DNA from: Azophilus sp026709365
GTDB lineage: Bacteria > Pseudomonadota > Gammaproteobacteria > Pseudomonadales > Azotimanducaceae
Assembly: GCA_965200175.1 (NCBI GenBank)
Contig: OZ241345.1
Location: forward strand, 1,674,001 to 1,738,000
Length of the DNA: 64,000 nt
Reading direction: 5' to 3'
The translations under genes and the position numbers were made by a program. Of the stretch, positions 1-8,615 are shown piece by piece. Every line of letters begins with the position of its first letter. Within the stretch, counting starts at the first letter, position 1. Under the pieces are notes generated by a model, which had not been told where the DNA came from, did not search any database, and saw nothing but the letters and a program-made list of their open reading frames with translations.

Positions 1-738
1 GCCGATGGCCACCGCCTTGACGGCGTTGATGCCCATCAGGGCGCCAGCCAACTCGGCGTCGAGCTTGGCGAACACGGGCTCCCCCAAGCCTACCGGCGCG
101 CCGCTGGCGACGACGGTGACTTCCGCGCCGATGGAGTCCCCCGCCCGGCGCAGCTCATCGATCAGCGCGGCGATGGCTTGGACGCTGTCCGGGTCCGGGC
201 AAAAGAAGGGATTGGCCACCACGGCATTCCAGGACTTGAAGGGCGGGCGAAGCTCGCCGATGGCGGACAGATGCCCCCTCACCCTGACCCCGGCCAGTTC
301 GCCAAGGCACTGCTTGGCGATGGCCCCGGCGGCCACCCGCATCGCCGTCTCCCGGGCAGAAGCCCGGCCGCTGCCGCGGTAGTCGCGCCGGCCGTACTTA
401 TGGTGGTAAGTGAAGTCGGCGTGGGCGGGCCGGAACAGGTTCTTGATGGCTTCGTAGTCCTTGCTCTTCGGATCCTCGTTCTCAATGGACAAGCCAATGG
501 GCGTGCCCGTGGTGCGGCCCTCGAAGACCCCGGACAGGATTCTCACCTGGTCGCCTTCCCGGCGCTGGGTGGTGTACTTGGACTGCCCCGGGCGGCGGCG
601 GTCGAGGTCCGGCTGGATGTCCGCCGCGGACAGCGCGATGCCCGGCGGACAGCCATCGACAACGGCGCCCAATGCCGGACCGTGACTCTCACCGAAGGTG
701 GTGAGGGTGAAGTGCTGGCCAAAAGTGTTGCCGGACAT
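1..738 (-). CDS. aroC: chorismate synthase (3'-truncated by window edge)
   Basis: Converts 5-enolpyruvylshikimate-3-phosphate to chorismate, the last shikimate-pathway step, using reduced FMN. The minus-strand reading from the ATG at 736-738 starts MSGNTFG and contains TFGESHG, RRRPGQSKYTTQRREGD and GSGRASARETAMRVAAGA, all signature motifs of the family. Reading stays open for 246 codons to base 1; the family is about 360 residues, so roughly the last third lies outside the window. It follows prmB on the same strand after about 80 bases that hold the hairpin end of a dispersed repeat. The prmB-aroC order is common in gammaproteobacteria. Confidence 0.95.
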   Translation of the reverse strand, partial: MSGNTFGQHFTLTTFGESHGPALGAVVDGCPPGIALSAADIQPDLDRRRPGQSKYTTQRREGDQVRILSGVFEGRTTGTPIGLSIENEDPKSKDYEAIKNLFRPAHADFTYHHKYGRRDYRGSGRASARETAMRVAAGAIAKQCLGELAGVRVRGHLSAIGELRPPFKSWNAVVANPFFCPDPDSVQAIAALIDELRRAGDSIGAEVTVVASGAPVGLGEPVFAKLDAELAGALMGINAVKAVAIG

Positions 739-810
739 GAACCCGCCCTAGCTGGCTGTGGCGCTGGTGGCGCTAGTATGGGAACCGAGGGCTGCGGCAT
801 CAAGTCACTG

Positions 811-900
811 TGCGCCCGCTAAGCGGGCGCGGATGGAGTTCCGCTGACGCGAAACTCCGCGCACTCGTCGCTTAGATCAGGTTCCGATATGTTGCTGAGG
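811..900 (+). repeat. dispersed two-hairpin element, copy A (overlaps prmB 3' end)
   Basis: Hairpin 1 pairs 812-819 (GCGCCCGC) with 823-830 (GCGGGCGC). Hairpin 2 is GGAGTTCCGC/GCGAAACTCC around 835-857, slightly imperfect. The conserved tail follows (about 860-900, ...GGTTCCGATATGTTGCTGAG). The element overlaps the last 27 or so codons of prmB and supplies its stop codon, so it probably inserted at the gene end. Confidence 0.8.
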
Positions 901-1742
901 CCGGACAGCAGGAACACAGCCGGGCCGGTGGACGGCAAATCGGGCCAGATGAAGGGCAGGCTTGGCCAGGCGCGATTGACGCGCCAGGCGTTCAGGCCCA
1001 CCTCGCACACCAGCAGCCCGCCCTTCTCCAGATGCACCGGGACTTGGTCGATGACCCGGCGCACGACCTCAAGGCCATCTTCCCCGCCAGCCAATCCCAA
1101 AGAGGGTTCGTGTACGAACTCGGGCGGCAGCGCGCTCAGATCCGCGGCATCCACATAGGGCGGATTGCAGAGGATCAGATCAAAGGCGCCCGGAGGCACG
1201 CCGTCGAACAGGTCGGCGCAAACCACTTGCGTGCGTCCGGCGAGGCCCAAGGCGGCGGCATTGCGCTGCGCGAGGCGGGCGGCCCGGGGGTCGGCATCGG
1301 CCAAGACCACTTGGGCTGCCGGAAACTGCGCGGCCGCCAGCAGACCGAGGCAGCCGCAACCGCAGCAGAGGTCCAAGATGTGCTGCGGCGAGCGGGCCAG
1401 CCAAGGCCGAAGGCCGTCCTGCAGCATGGGGCCGATGGGAGAGCGCGGCACCACAATGCCGGGATCAACTTGGAACCAAGCCCCGCAGTATTGGGTCTTG
1501 CCGAGCAGCCACGCCAAGGGCTGGCGTTCGTCCACGCGGCGCTGGGCGAGCCGCTGAATCCGGGCCGCGGTTGCGCCATCCAGACGGGCATCGAGGGAGG
1601 GCGGCGCATCGGGCAGCCCGGTCACGCCAAGCACCAAGGCGGTGGCCTCGTCCCAAGCGTTTTCGGTGCCTTGGCCGTAGCAGAGCGGCGCTTCCCGAAA
1701 CCGCTCATGCACCTCGGCGAGCAGCGTTCGCAGCTCAGTCAC
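819..1742 (-). CDS. prmB: 50S ribosomal protein L3 N5-glutamine methyltransferase PrmB
   Basis: SAM-dependent methyltransferase that methylates a glutamine of ribosomal protein L3. It has the class I SAM motif DLCCGCGCLG and the catalytic NPPY motif (LILCNPPYVD), preceded by a PrmB-type N-terminal helical domain. The start chosen is the GTG at 1742, which overlaps the upstream stop in the string GTGACTGA, giving 307 residues against 310 in E. coli; a longer reading to 1820 would run into the upstream gene. The last 27 or so residues (after VFLLS) do not look like the normal C-terminus: they are translated from a dispersed repeat that also supplies the stop codon. It sits between the DUF4892 gene and aroC in an apparent operon. 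Confidence 0.93.
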   Translation of the reverse strand: MTELRTLLAEVHERFREAPLCYGQGTENAWDEATALVLGVTGLPDAPPSLDARLDGATAARIQRLAQRRVDERQPLAWLLGKTQYCGAWFQVDPGIVVPRSPIGPMLQDGLRPWLARSPQHILDLCCGCGCLGLLAAAQFPAAQVVLADADPRAARLAQRNAAALGLAGRTQVVCADLFDGVPPGAFDLILCNPPYVDAADLSALPPEFVHEPSLGLAGGEDGLEVVRRVIDQVPVHLEKGGLLVCEVGLNAWRVNRAWPSLPFIWPDLPSTGPAVFLLSGLSNISEPDLSDECAEFRVSGTPSAPA

Positions 1743-2673
1743 GCTGCTGGCGATGGGGCAGCACCAATTCGATGCGGGCGACCGCGCCGCCAGCGCGGGG
1801 CAGCAAGGGGCCAGCGCCAAAGGGGATCAGGTTCGGGCCTGCGCTTGCGTCGATGCCCTCCCCCAGCGCGTCGCGGGCGGCCCCGGCGCAGGCGGTCGAG
1901 CGCTCCAGCAGCAGGGCGGTGTCCTCCGGGCCGTGGAGATGGCAGACCACATAGACCGTGAGGCGTTCAAAAATACGCAGGCGGGCCGACAGGCTGCGCA
2001 GCTTCGCAAGGCCGTCATCGGGAATGCTGCCGTCACGGCGTGGCCGCACTCCGGCGACTGCGACAAAGCCGTTGCCGGCCAATTCCTCGGTGAGCTCCGC
2101 ATTGGTTACCGCCTCGACCGCCTCGCTGGGCTGCAGAATCTCCACATGGGCGTAGATGCGCCGGTTTCCGCGCTCAATGACGTAGGTGGAAACAAGTTCA
2201 CCGCCCACATCGGCGGCGATGTAGAACTGATTGGCCTCCGGCCCGAATAGGATGGCCTGGCCGAACACTTGGTTGGCCCAGCCGTTGCTGCGCCCGCAGT
2301 CGCGGCCTAGGCAACTGAACAGGGCGTTGGCGCCCAAGGCCTTTTCGTAGTGGGCGATGACCTCGCCCAATGGCACGCCCGCCGGAATCCGGTAGGTGAC
2401 GCGCACCGCAGTGGCGTCGATGCGCAGTTTGCGCTCGATGTGCAGTTCCCGCCGGATCTTCTCCACGGCGCTGACGATGAACTCCCGGGGCGCAAACTCA
2501 TCCTGGCGCTCATAGGCGATGATCCAGGCCCGCGGAAAGCGGTCAAGGCCTGGTGGGTCAGCGGCGCCCGGCACGTCGTCGGCCGCTGCGGCCCAGCTGG
2601 GCGTTAGCGCCAGCAGCAGCCAGCAGCTCAAGCGGCTCAGCTTGGGAACCAATATGGAAATAGCATTAGGCAC
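1735..2673 (-). CDS. DUF4892 domain protein, exported
   Basis: 312 residues. The N-terminus has a basic start and a hydrophobic stretch (CWLLLALTPSWAAA), a likely Sec signal peptide cleaved after about residue 31. The mature part has the pattern I associate with DUF4892 of gammaproteobacteria: FPRAWII near the start, a CLGRDCGRSNGWANQVFG core with two cysteines, and ERGNRRIYAHVEIL. No enzymatic function is known to me. The C-terminal part (about 200-300) resembles an OmpA-like or SIMPL-type fold only loosely. It overlaps prmB by eight bases and is the apparent first gene of the unit with prmB and aroC. Confidence 0.75.
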   Translation of the reverse strand: MPNAISILVPKLSRLSCWLLLALTPSWAAAADDVPGAADPPGLDRFPRAWIIAYERQDEFAPREFIVSAVEKIRRELHIERKLRIDATAVRVTYRIPAGVPLGEVIAHYEKALGANALFSCLGRDCGRSNGWANQVFGQAILFGPEANQFYIAADVGGELVSTYVIERGNRRIYAHVEILQPSEAVEAVTNAELTEELAGNGFVAVAGVRPRRDGSIPDDGLAKLRSLSARLRIFERLTVYVVCHLHGPEDTALLLERSTACAGAARDALGEGIDASAGPNLIPFGAGPLLPRAGGAVARIELVLPHRQQRD

Positions 2674-2709
2674 AGGTCAATGCTAATGGCCAGTTGCCGA
2701 AATGACCAC

Positions 2710-2803
2710 ACGCGCGCCCGCGAAGCGGGCGCGGATGGAGTTTCGCTGGCGCGAAACTCCGCGCGCTCGTCGCGTGGGTCAGCTTCGAGATGTTTCTGCG
2801 CCC
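2710..2803 (+). repeat. dispersed two-hairpin element, copy B
   Basis: Hairpin 1 pairs 2713-2721 (CGCGCCCGC) with 2725-2733. Hairpin 2 is GGAGTTTCGC/GCGAAACTCC (about 2737-2760). The tail GCGCGCTCGTCGCGTGGGTC and the block ending in ATGTTTCTG follow. Immediately followed by a diverged second copy. Confidence 0.85.
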
Positions 2804-2810
2804 GCACACA

Positions 2811-2905
2811 CCGCGCCTCTCGCCCAGGGGCGAGAGGCGGTTGGAGTCTCGCTACGCGAAACTCCGCGCTGGTCGCTCAGGCCAGATGCCGAAATGTTTG
2901 TGAGC
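2811..2905 (+). repeat. dispersed two-hairpin element, copy B2
   Basis: Same layout as copy B, but hairpin 1 has an entirely different, longer stem: CGCCTCTCGCCC (2814-2825) pairs perfectly with GGGCGAGAGGCG (2828-2839). Hairpin 2 is GGAGTCTCGC/GCGAAACTCC. The tail reads ...GCCGAAATGTTTGTGAG. It is the clearest evidence that pairing, not sequence, is kept in stem 1. Confidence 0.85.
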
Positions 2906-3104
2906 CGACACGTGCCGGCGAGGGAAATCCAAACCAATTCGCGGTTACGCCAAATCAGTCATCGACCAACCCCGAAGCCTGCGTGAGAGTGTTCTTCCGG
3001 CAGTTGAGACGGATCGACAATCCACCCCTCATTAGGGTCGCAAGACTCGGGAATGCCTTAGTGCGACTGTGATAACGCCCAAGCTGCCTGCACGGCGCAA
3101 AGGA

Positions 3105-3129
3105 CAGCGCCTCGGCCATTCCGGCGCTG
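3105..3129 (-). terminator. possible htpG transcription terminator hairpin
   Basis: CAGCGCC (3105-3111) pairs with GGCGCTG (3123-3129), a 7-bp perfect stem 9 to 33 bases past the htpG stop. On the minus strand it is followed by a short T-containing stretch (TCCTTTG) rather than a clear T run, so intrinsic termination is only plausible. Confidence 0.3.
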
Positions 3130-3137
3130 GTTAGCCC

Positions 3138-5063
3138 TCAGCGCTCCAGCAGCTCCAGCAGCAATCGGTTGATTCGGCTGACGTAGGCGCCGGCGTCCTG
3201 GAGGGCGTCGCCTTCCGCTAGGCTCGCTTGATCGAACAGCACCAGCACCAGTTCGGCGAAGCGGTCCTCATCGCTCTCCTGGTCCAAGCGCTTGAGCAGC
3301 GGATGCTCGGCGTTGTACTCAAAGCTGGGCTTGGGCGGGGTGAACGCCTGGCCGGTGGCTTCCATGATGCGCTGCATCTGCCTGCCCAAGGCGAACTCGC
3401 CCTGCACTAGGCAGGCTGGCGAGTCGGTGAGGCGGGTTGAAGCGCGCACCGCCTCCACGCGCTCTGCCAGCGCCGTCTTGATGCGTTCAGCCAGCGGGTC
3501 GTCGTCGGCTTTGTCCTCGCCTTTGTCGGCATCCGCCGCCGGCTCCTCGCCGCCCGCGGTTTTTTCCGCAGCCTCCCCCGGCAGCACGAGGCCGGCGCGG
3601 GTGATGTCCTGAAAGGCCTTGCCGTCGAACTCGGGGAGGTTCGTCATCAGCCATTCATCGATGCGGTCGAACAGCAGCAGCACCTCGATGCCGCGCTTCC
3701 GGAAGATCTCCAGATGGGGGCTGGAACGGGCGTTTTCGTAGCTGTCCGCCACAAGGTAGTAGATGCGGTCCTGATCCTCCACGAGACGTTCGAGGTAGTC
3801 CTTGAGACCGACGTTCTTGGTGGCGTCCTCCCCGGCTGTGGAAGTGAAGCGCAACAGTCCGCGGTAAAGCTCCCGGTTGGCGAACTCATCGCCGGCGCCC
3901 TCCTTGATGACTTCACCGAACTCATCCCAAAACGCTTGGTAGTCCTCTGGCTCCTTCTTGGCCATGCCGTCCAGGGTGGTGAGCACCCGCTTGGTCAGGG
4001 CGCTGCGGATGCTGGCGACCTGCTCGTCCTGCTGCAGCACTTCGCGGGAGACGTTGAGCGGCAAGTCATTGGAATCGACCACGCCCTTGACGAAGCGCAG
4101 GTAGAGCGGCAGGAACTGGTCGGCGTCGTCCATGATGAACACGCGCTGCACGTAGAGCTTCAAGCCCCGCGGCGACTCCCGGTTCCAGAGGTCGAAGGGG
4201 GCGCGCTTGGGCAGGTAGAGCAGGCTGGTGTACTCCAGCCGACCCTCGACCCGGTTGTGGCTCCAGGACAGGGGGTCTTCAAAGTCGTGGGAGACGTGCT
4301 TGTAGAACTCGCGGTACTCCTCGTCGCTGACCTCGGAGCGGGAGCGCGTCCACAGGGCCGTCGCCTCATTGACGCTCTCCCACTCCGGCGCTTGGGCGGT
4401 CTTGGCGTCGTCATCGTCACCCGGCGGCGCCTCCTTGACCATGCGCACCGGCACGCTGATGTGGTCGGAGTACTTGCGCACCAAGTTGCGCAGGCGGAAT
4501 CCGTCGGCGAACTCCAAGGCATCCTCGCGCAGGCGAAGGGTCACCTGGGTGCCCCGCTCGCCCCGCACCTCCGCCACGCTGTACTCATCCTCGCCTCGGG
4601 AGACCCAGCACACGCCCGTCTCGACGCCCGCCGCCTGAGTCCGCACTTCCACTTCCTCGGCGACGATGAAGGCGCTGTAGAAGCCAACCCCGAACTGGCC
4701 GATCAGGTTGGCGTCCTTCTTCTGGTCGCCGCTCAGTTGGCTGAGGAACTCAGCGGTGCCGGAGCGGGCGATGGTGCCGAGGTTGTCGATCACCTCCTGA
4801 CGGCTCATGCCGATGCCGTTGTCGGCCACGGTGAGGGTCTTGGCCTCCTTGTCAAAGGTGACCCGAATGGCGAAGTCGTTGTCCTCGCCCACCAACGCCG
4901 GTTCGCTGATCGCCTTGAAGCGCAGCCGGTCGATCGCATCCGATGCATTGGAGATCAGTTCGCGCAGAAACACCTCCCGGTTGGAATACAGGGAGTGAAT
5001 CATCAACTTCAGCAGTTGCTTGGCTTCGGTCTCGAAGCCAAAGGTCTCGGCTTGGGTGCTCAT
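3138..5063 (-). CDS. htpG: molecular chaperone HtpG (Hsp90)
   Basis: Cytosolic ATP-dependent chaperone, 641 residues, close to the 620-640 usual for HtpG. The N-terminal GHKL ATPase domain shows the classic elements: LRELISNASDAIDRLR (about 35-50), DNGIGM (about 85) and GQFGVGFYSAF (about 125). The middle and C-terminal dimerisation domains follow. An acidic, alanine-rich linker (about residues 515-535) contains several E/D/K runs and is slightly longer than in E. coli. ATG start at 5063. It lies 66 bases downstream of sucD on the same strand, so it may receive read-through from the TCA operon, although htpG is normally heat-shock controlled; no sigma-32 promoter was identified. Confidence 0.97.
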   Translation of the reverse strand: MSTQAETFGFETEAKQLLKLMIHSLYSNREVFLRELISNASDAIDRLRFKAISEPALVGEDNDFAIRVTFDKEAKTLTVADNGIGMSRQEVIDNLGTIARSGTAEFLSQLSGDQKKDANLIGQFGVGFYSAFIVAEEVEVRTQAAGVETGVCWVSRGEDEYSVAEVRGERGTQVTLRLREDALEFADGFRLRNLVRKYSDHISVPVRMVKEAPPGDDDDAKTAQAPEWESVNEATALWTRSRSEVSDEEYREFYKHVSHDFEDPLSWSHNRVEGRLEYTSLLYLPKRAPFDLWNRESPRGLKLYVQRVFIMDDADQFLPLYLRFVKGVVDSNDLPLNVSREVLQQDEQVASIRSALTKRVLTTLDGMAKKEPEDYQAFWDEFGEVIKEGAGDEFANRELYRGLLRFTSTAGEDATKNVGLKDYLERLVEDQDRIYYLVADSYENARSSPHLEIFRKRGIEVLLLFDRIDEWLMTNLPEFDGKAFQDITRAGLVLPGEAAEKTAGGEEPAADADKGEDKADDDPLAERIKTALAERVEAVRASTRLTDSPACLVQGEFALGRQMQRIMEATGQAFTPPKPSFEYNAEHPLLKRLDQESDEDRFAELVLVLFDQASLAEGDALQDAGAYVSRINRLLLELLER

Positions 5064-5129
5064 GGAGTGGGCCTAATGCAGCAATGAAGGCGGCAATATG
5101 GGGATGGACGAACCTAAATCAAGCATGGG

Positions 5130-6005
5130 CTAATGCCAGCCCGTCGCATCGCTCAAGGCGTTGCCGATGTCCGCAAGGCTGCGCACGGTGGTCACGCCGG
5201 CGGCCTCCAGGGCGGCGAACTTCTCCGTCGCCGTGCCGCGGCCGCCAGCGATGATGGCGCCGGCGTGGCCCATGCGCTTGCCCTTGGGCGCCGTGACGCC
5301 GGCGATGTAGGCCACCACCGGCTTGGTGACGTTGGCCTTGATGAAGCCTGCGGCCTCCTCCTCGGCGGTGCCGCCAATCTCGCCGACCATGACGATAGCC
5401 TCAGTGTCGGGATCGTCCTGGAACAGGGCCAGAACTTGCATGAAGTGGCTGCCGGGGATGGGATCCCCGCCGATGCCAACGCAGGTGCTTTGGCCGAAGC
5501 CCTTGTCCGTGGTCTGCTTGACGGCCTCATAGGTGAGGGTGCCGGAGCGGGACACGATGCCCACCCGTCCCGGCATGTGGATGTCACCCGGCATAATGCC
5601 GATCTTGCACTCCCCTGGGGTGATGACGCCGGGGCAGTTGGGGCCGATCAGCCGCGCGCCGGTGGTGTCGAGCTTCGCCTTGACGGCCAGCATGTCCAAG
5701 GTGGGGATGCCTTCGGTGATGCAGACGATCAACTGTATGCCCGCATCGAGCGCCTCGAGAATCGAATCCTTGCAGGCGGGCGCCGGCACGTAGATGACCG
5801 ACGCATCGGCCCCGGTGGCGGCAACCGCTTCGGCCATGGTGTTGAAAACCGGCAAGCCGAGATGGGTTGAGCCACCCTTGCCGGGCGTCACCCCGCCCAC
5901 CAAGTTGGTGCCGTACTCCAACGCCTGCTGGCTGTGCAGCGTCCCTTGGGCGCCGGTGAAGCCCTGGCAAAGCAGGCGAGTGTCCTTGCTGGCCAAAATG
6001 CTCAT
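5130..6005 (-). CDS. sucD: succinyl-CoA synthetase, alpha subunit
   Basis: 291 residues, full length. With SucC it interconverts succinyl-CoA and succinate with substrate-level phosphorylation. Visible features are the CoA-binding N-terminal domain (GFTGAQGTLHSQQA near 15-28), the GPNCPGVITPGECKIGIMPG block (121-140) and the phosphohistidine H247 in GKRMGHAGAI. The ATG overlaps the sucC stop by four bases (ATGA), indicating translational coupling. It is the last gene of the sdh-suc operon. Confidence 0.97.
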   Translation of the reverse strand: MSILASKDTRLLCQGFTGAQGTLHSQQALEYGTNLVGGVTPGKGGSTHLGLPVFNTMAEAVAATGADASVIYVPAPACKDSILEALDAGIQLIVCITEGIPTLDMLAVKAKLDTTGARLIGPNCPGVITPGECKIGIMPGDIHMPGRVGIVSRSGTLTYEAVKQTTDKGFGQSTCVGIGGDPIPGSHFMQVLALFQDDPDTEAIVMVGEIGGTAEEEAAGFIKANVTKPVVAYIAGVTAPKGKRMGHAGAIIAGGRGTATEKFAALEAAGVTTVRSLADIGNALSDATGWH

Positions 6006-7177
6006 GATTCCCCCCCGTCAGCGGCAATGGCCACCGCTTTCTGGGCGGCGTCGGACAATGATTCGGCAGCGACAATGCGCAGCCCGCTGGCGGACAGGAT
6101 TTCCCGCCCGGTGCCCGCGTTGTTGCCCTCAAAGCGGACCACAACCGGCACCTCGACGCCCACCTGCTCCACTGCGCTGATGATGCCCTCGGCAATCACC
6201 GCGCAACTGACGATGCCGCCGAAGATGTTGATCAGCACCGCCCGAACCTGGGCATCGGACAGAATGATCTTGAACGCCTCCGAGACCGCTTCGGTGTTGG
6301 CGGCGCCCCCGACGTCGAGGAAGTTGGCCGGGCTGCCGCCGTACAGCTTCACCAAGTCCATGGTGCCCATGGCAAGGCCGGCGCCATTGACCATGCAGCC
6401 GATGCTGCCGTCCAGGGCCACATAGTTCAGGCCGTAGGCGGACGCCTCGGCCTCCCGGGGGTCCTCCTGGGCCGGATCGCGCAGTTTGGCGACGGCCTTC
6501 TGCCGATGCATGGCGTTGCCGTCGATGTTGACCTTGGCGTCCAGGCAATGCACGTCGCCGGCAGCAGTGACCACCAAGGGATTGATTTCGACCAGCGAGC
6601 AGTCGAGTTCATGGAAGAGCCTCGCCAGTCCCATGAACAGGGCCGTGAACTGCTTCACTTGCCGGCCTTCGAGGCCCAGTTGGAAGGCCAGTTCCCGGCC
6701 TTGGTAGGGCTGCGCCCCGACGTAGGGATCGAGGGCGGCGCGCAGGATTTTCTTCGGCGACTCCTCGGCCACCTTTTCGATGTCCACGCCGCCCTCGGTG
6801 GAGGCCATGACCACCACCCGGCGGGCGCTGCGATCAATGACCGCGCCCAGATAAAGCTCGCGGTCGATGTCGGTGCATTGCTCAACGTAAATCGCGTTGA
6901 CCGGCTGGCCGACGGCATCGGTTTGGACCGTGACGAGATTGCGGCCCAGCCAGCGCTCGGCGAAGGCCTCGACCTCATCCGGGGAGTCAACCACCGCCAC
7001 GCCTCCGGCCTTGCCCCTGCCGCCAGCGTGGACCTGGGCCTTAACCACCCAACGGGAGCCGCCGAGCCGCAAAGCCGCAGCGCGGGCGTCCTGGGCGGAA
7101 TCCGCCACCTCCCCTTCGGAGACGGGCAGGCCGTAGTCGGCGAACAGCGCCTTGGCTTGGTATTCGTGCAAATTCAT
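6002..7177 (-). CDS. sucC: succinyl-CoA synthetase (ADP-forming), beta subunit
   Basis: 391 residues, close to E. coli SucC (388). It starts MNLHEYQAKALFADYGLPV, typical of the ATP-grasp domain, with KAQVHAGGRGKAGGV (about 46-60) for nucleotide binding, EINPLVV (about 197) and the CoA-ligase domain at the C-terminus (NIFGGIVSCAVIAEGI). Both ends overlap neighbours by four bases: ATGA with lpd upstream and with sucD downstream. SucC carries the nucleotide site; SucD carries the active-site histidine. Confidence 0.97.
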   Translation of the reverse strand: MNLHEYQAKALFADYGLPVSEGEVADSAQDARAAALRLGGSRWVVKAQVHAGGRGKAGGVAVVDSPDEVEAFAERWLGRNLVTVQTDAVGQPVNAIYVEQCTDIDRELYLGAVIDRSARRVVVMASTEGGVDIEKVAEESPKKILRAALDPYVGAQPYQGRELAFQLGLEGRQVKQFTALFMGLARLFHELDCSLVEINPLVVTAAGDVHCLDAKVNIDGNAMHRQKAVAKLRDPAQEDPREAEASAYGLNYVALDGSIGCMVNGAGLAMGTMDLVKLYGGSPANFLDVGGAANTEAVSEAFKIILSDAQVRAVLINIFGGIVSCAVIAEGIISAVEQVGVEVPVVVRFEGNNAGTGREILSASGLRIVAAESLSDAAQKAVAIAADGGES

Positions 7178-8613
7178 GATTTTCGCTTTCTGTTGACCAT
7201 GTGAATTGCCCGGCCAGCGACGCCAAGCGCCGCCTCGTGCAACGCCTCGGACAGCGTGGGGTGGGCGAACATCGTCAGCCCCAAATCCTCGGCGCTGGCG
7301 TCGAACTCCATGGCGATGACGCCTTGGGCGATGATTTCCGAGGCTTGGGGGCCGAGCACGTGAATGCCCAGCAGACGGTCGGACTCGGCATCAGCCACCA
7401 CCTTGACCAGCCCTGCCGCATCGTTGGCCGCCAACGCCCGGCCGCTGGCTGCGAACGGAAAGCTGCCGGTCTTGACGGCGATGCCTTCGTCGGCCGCCTC
7501 CTCCTCCGTTTTGCCGACCCAGGCGATCTCGGGATGGGTGTAGATGACGTTGGGCACGGCGCCGTAGTTCACCGCTGGCTTGAAGCCAGCCAAGCGTTCC
7601 GCGACCATCACGCCCTCCTCCGCGCCCTTGTGCGCCAGCATCGGACCGCGCACGCAATCACCGACCGCATGAACCCCCGGCACCGCCGTGGCGCAGTGCT
7701 CATCCACTTCAATGAAGCCGCGCCCGTCGAGCCCGACGCCCGCATCGCTGGCCAGCAGGCCGTCCGTGCAGGGACGCCGGCCCACTGCCACGATGAGCTT
7801 GTCGAAGGCCAGCGCCTGTTCGCCGACAGCGTCCTTGAAGCGCACCTGAACCTCGCCGTCGGCCACTTCCGCGGCCGTGACCGTAGCACCCAAACGGATG
7901 TCCAAGCCCTGGCCCTTGAGGGTCTTCAAGGCGTCGCGGGCGATGCGCCGGTCGGCCATGGGCAGGAAGTCGTCGAGCGCTTCCAGCATGACCACTTCGG
8001 AACCCAGGCGGCGCCAGACGCTGCCGAGCTCCAAGCCAATCACGCCGGCCCCAATGACGCCCAAGCGCTTCGGCACCGCCTGGAACGCCAGGGCGCCCTC
8101 GGAATCAACGATCAGATCCTCGGTCAGCGGCGCGGACGGTATCGACACGGGCACCGAGCCGGCAGCCAGAATGACGTGCTCCGCCGCCAGCGTCGAGGTC
8201 GCCCCTTGGTGGTCCCGATAGGCGACCTGCGGCCCGGCGAGCAGTTGGCCCGTGCCGGCCAAGCTGGTGACGCCATTGCCCTTGAACAAGGCCGCGATGC
8301 CGCCGGTCAAGCCCCGCACCACCTCGTCCTTGCGGGCGATCATCCTCGGCACATCGATGGAAACGCCCTCCACTTCGATGCCGATGCGGCCAAGCTGCCC
8401 CTTGGCCTCCAGGTACTTGTGCGAGGCGTCGAGCAGGGCCTTGGAGGGGATGCAGCCCCAATTCAGGCAGGTGCCGCCGAGCACCGGGGCGCCGTCCCTG
8501 TCCAGGGACTTGTCGATGCAGGCGGTGGCGAAGCCGAGTTGGGCGCAGCGGATGGCTGCGGCATAGCCCGCCGGGCCGGCGCCGATGACGATGACGTCGT
8601 ACTGATCGCTCAT
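7174..8613 (-). CDS. lpd: dihydrolipoyl dehydrogenase (E3)
   Basis: 479 residues. FAD-dependent E3 that reoxidises the lipoyl group of the 2-oxoglutarate dehydrogenase complex and perhaps others. It shows the FAD motif GAGPAGYAAA (11-20), the redox-active disulfide C49/C54 in GGTCLNWGCIPSK, the NAD motif GAGVIGLELGSVW, and the C-terminal interface motif HPTLSEALHEAAL with the catalytic His-Glu pair. Its place between sucB and sucC suggests an E3 dedicated to the 2-oxoglutarate complex. Two bases separate it from sucB. Confidence 0.96.
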   Translation of the reverse strand: MSDQYDVIVIGAGPAGYAAAIRCAQLGFATACIDKSLDRDGAPVLGGTCLNWGCIPSKALLDASHKYLEAKGQLGRIGIEVEGVSIDVPRMIARKDEVVRGLTGGIAALFKGNGVTSLAGTGQLLAGPQVAYRDHQGATSTLAAEHVILAAGSVPVSIPSAPLTEDLIVDSEGALAFQAVPKRLGVIGAGVIGLELGSVWRRLGSEVVMLEALDDFLPMADRRIARDALKTLKGQGLDIRLGATVTAAEVADGEVQVRFKDAVGEQALAFDKLIVAVGRRPCTDGLLASDAGVGLDGRGFIEVDEHCATAVPGVHAVGDCVRGPMLAHKGAEEGVMVAERLAGFKPAVNYGAVPNVIYTHPEIAWVGKTEEEAADEGIAVKTGSFPFAASGRALAANDAAGLVKVVADAESDRLLGIHVLGPQASEIIAQGVIAMEFDASAEDLGLTMFAHPTLSEALHEAALGVAGRAIHMVNRKRKS

Positions 8614-8615
8614 GC

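Larger units (their letters stand above)
2674..3137. other. 464-base intergenic region carrying two repeat copies
   Basis: Lies between the DUF4892 gene start and the htpG stop. It holds two dispersed-element copies in tandem (2710-2905) and a possible htpG terminator hairpin at 3105-3129. The rest (about 2906-3100) shows no convincing gene, tRNA or known RNA; short open frames here have no recognisable composition. Confidence 0.7.

Noticed and set aside
3714..5087. Long open frame (457 codons) opposite htpG
   Set aside because: Composition-driven shadow of htpG with no recognised features.
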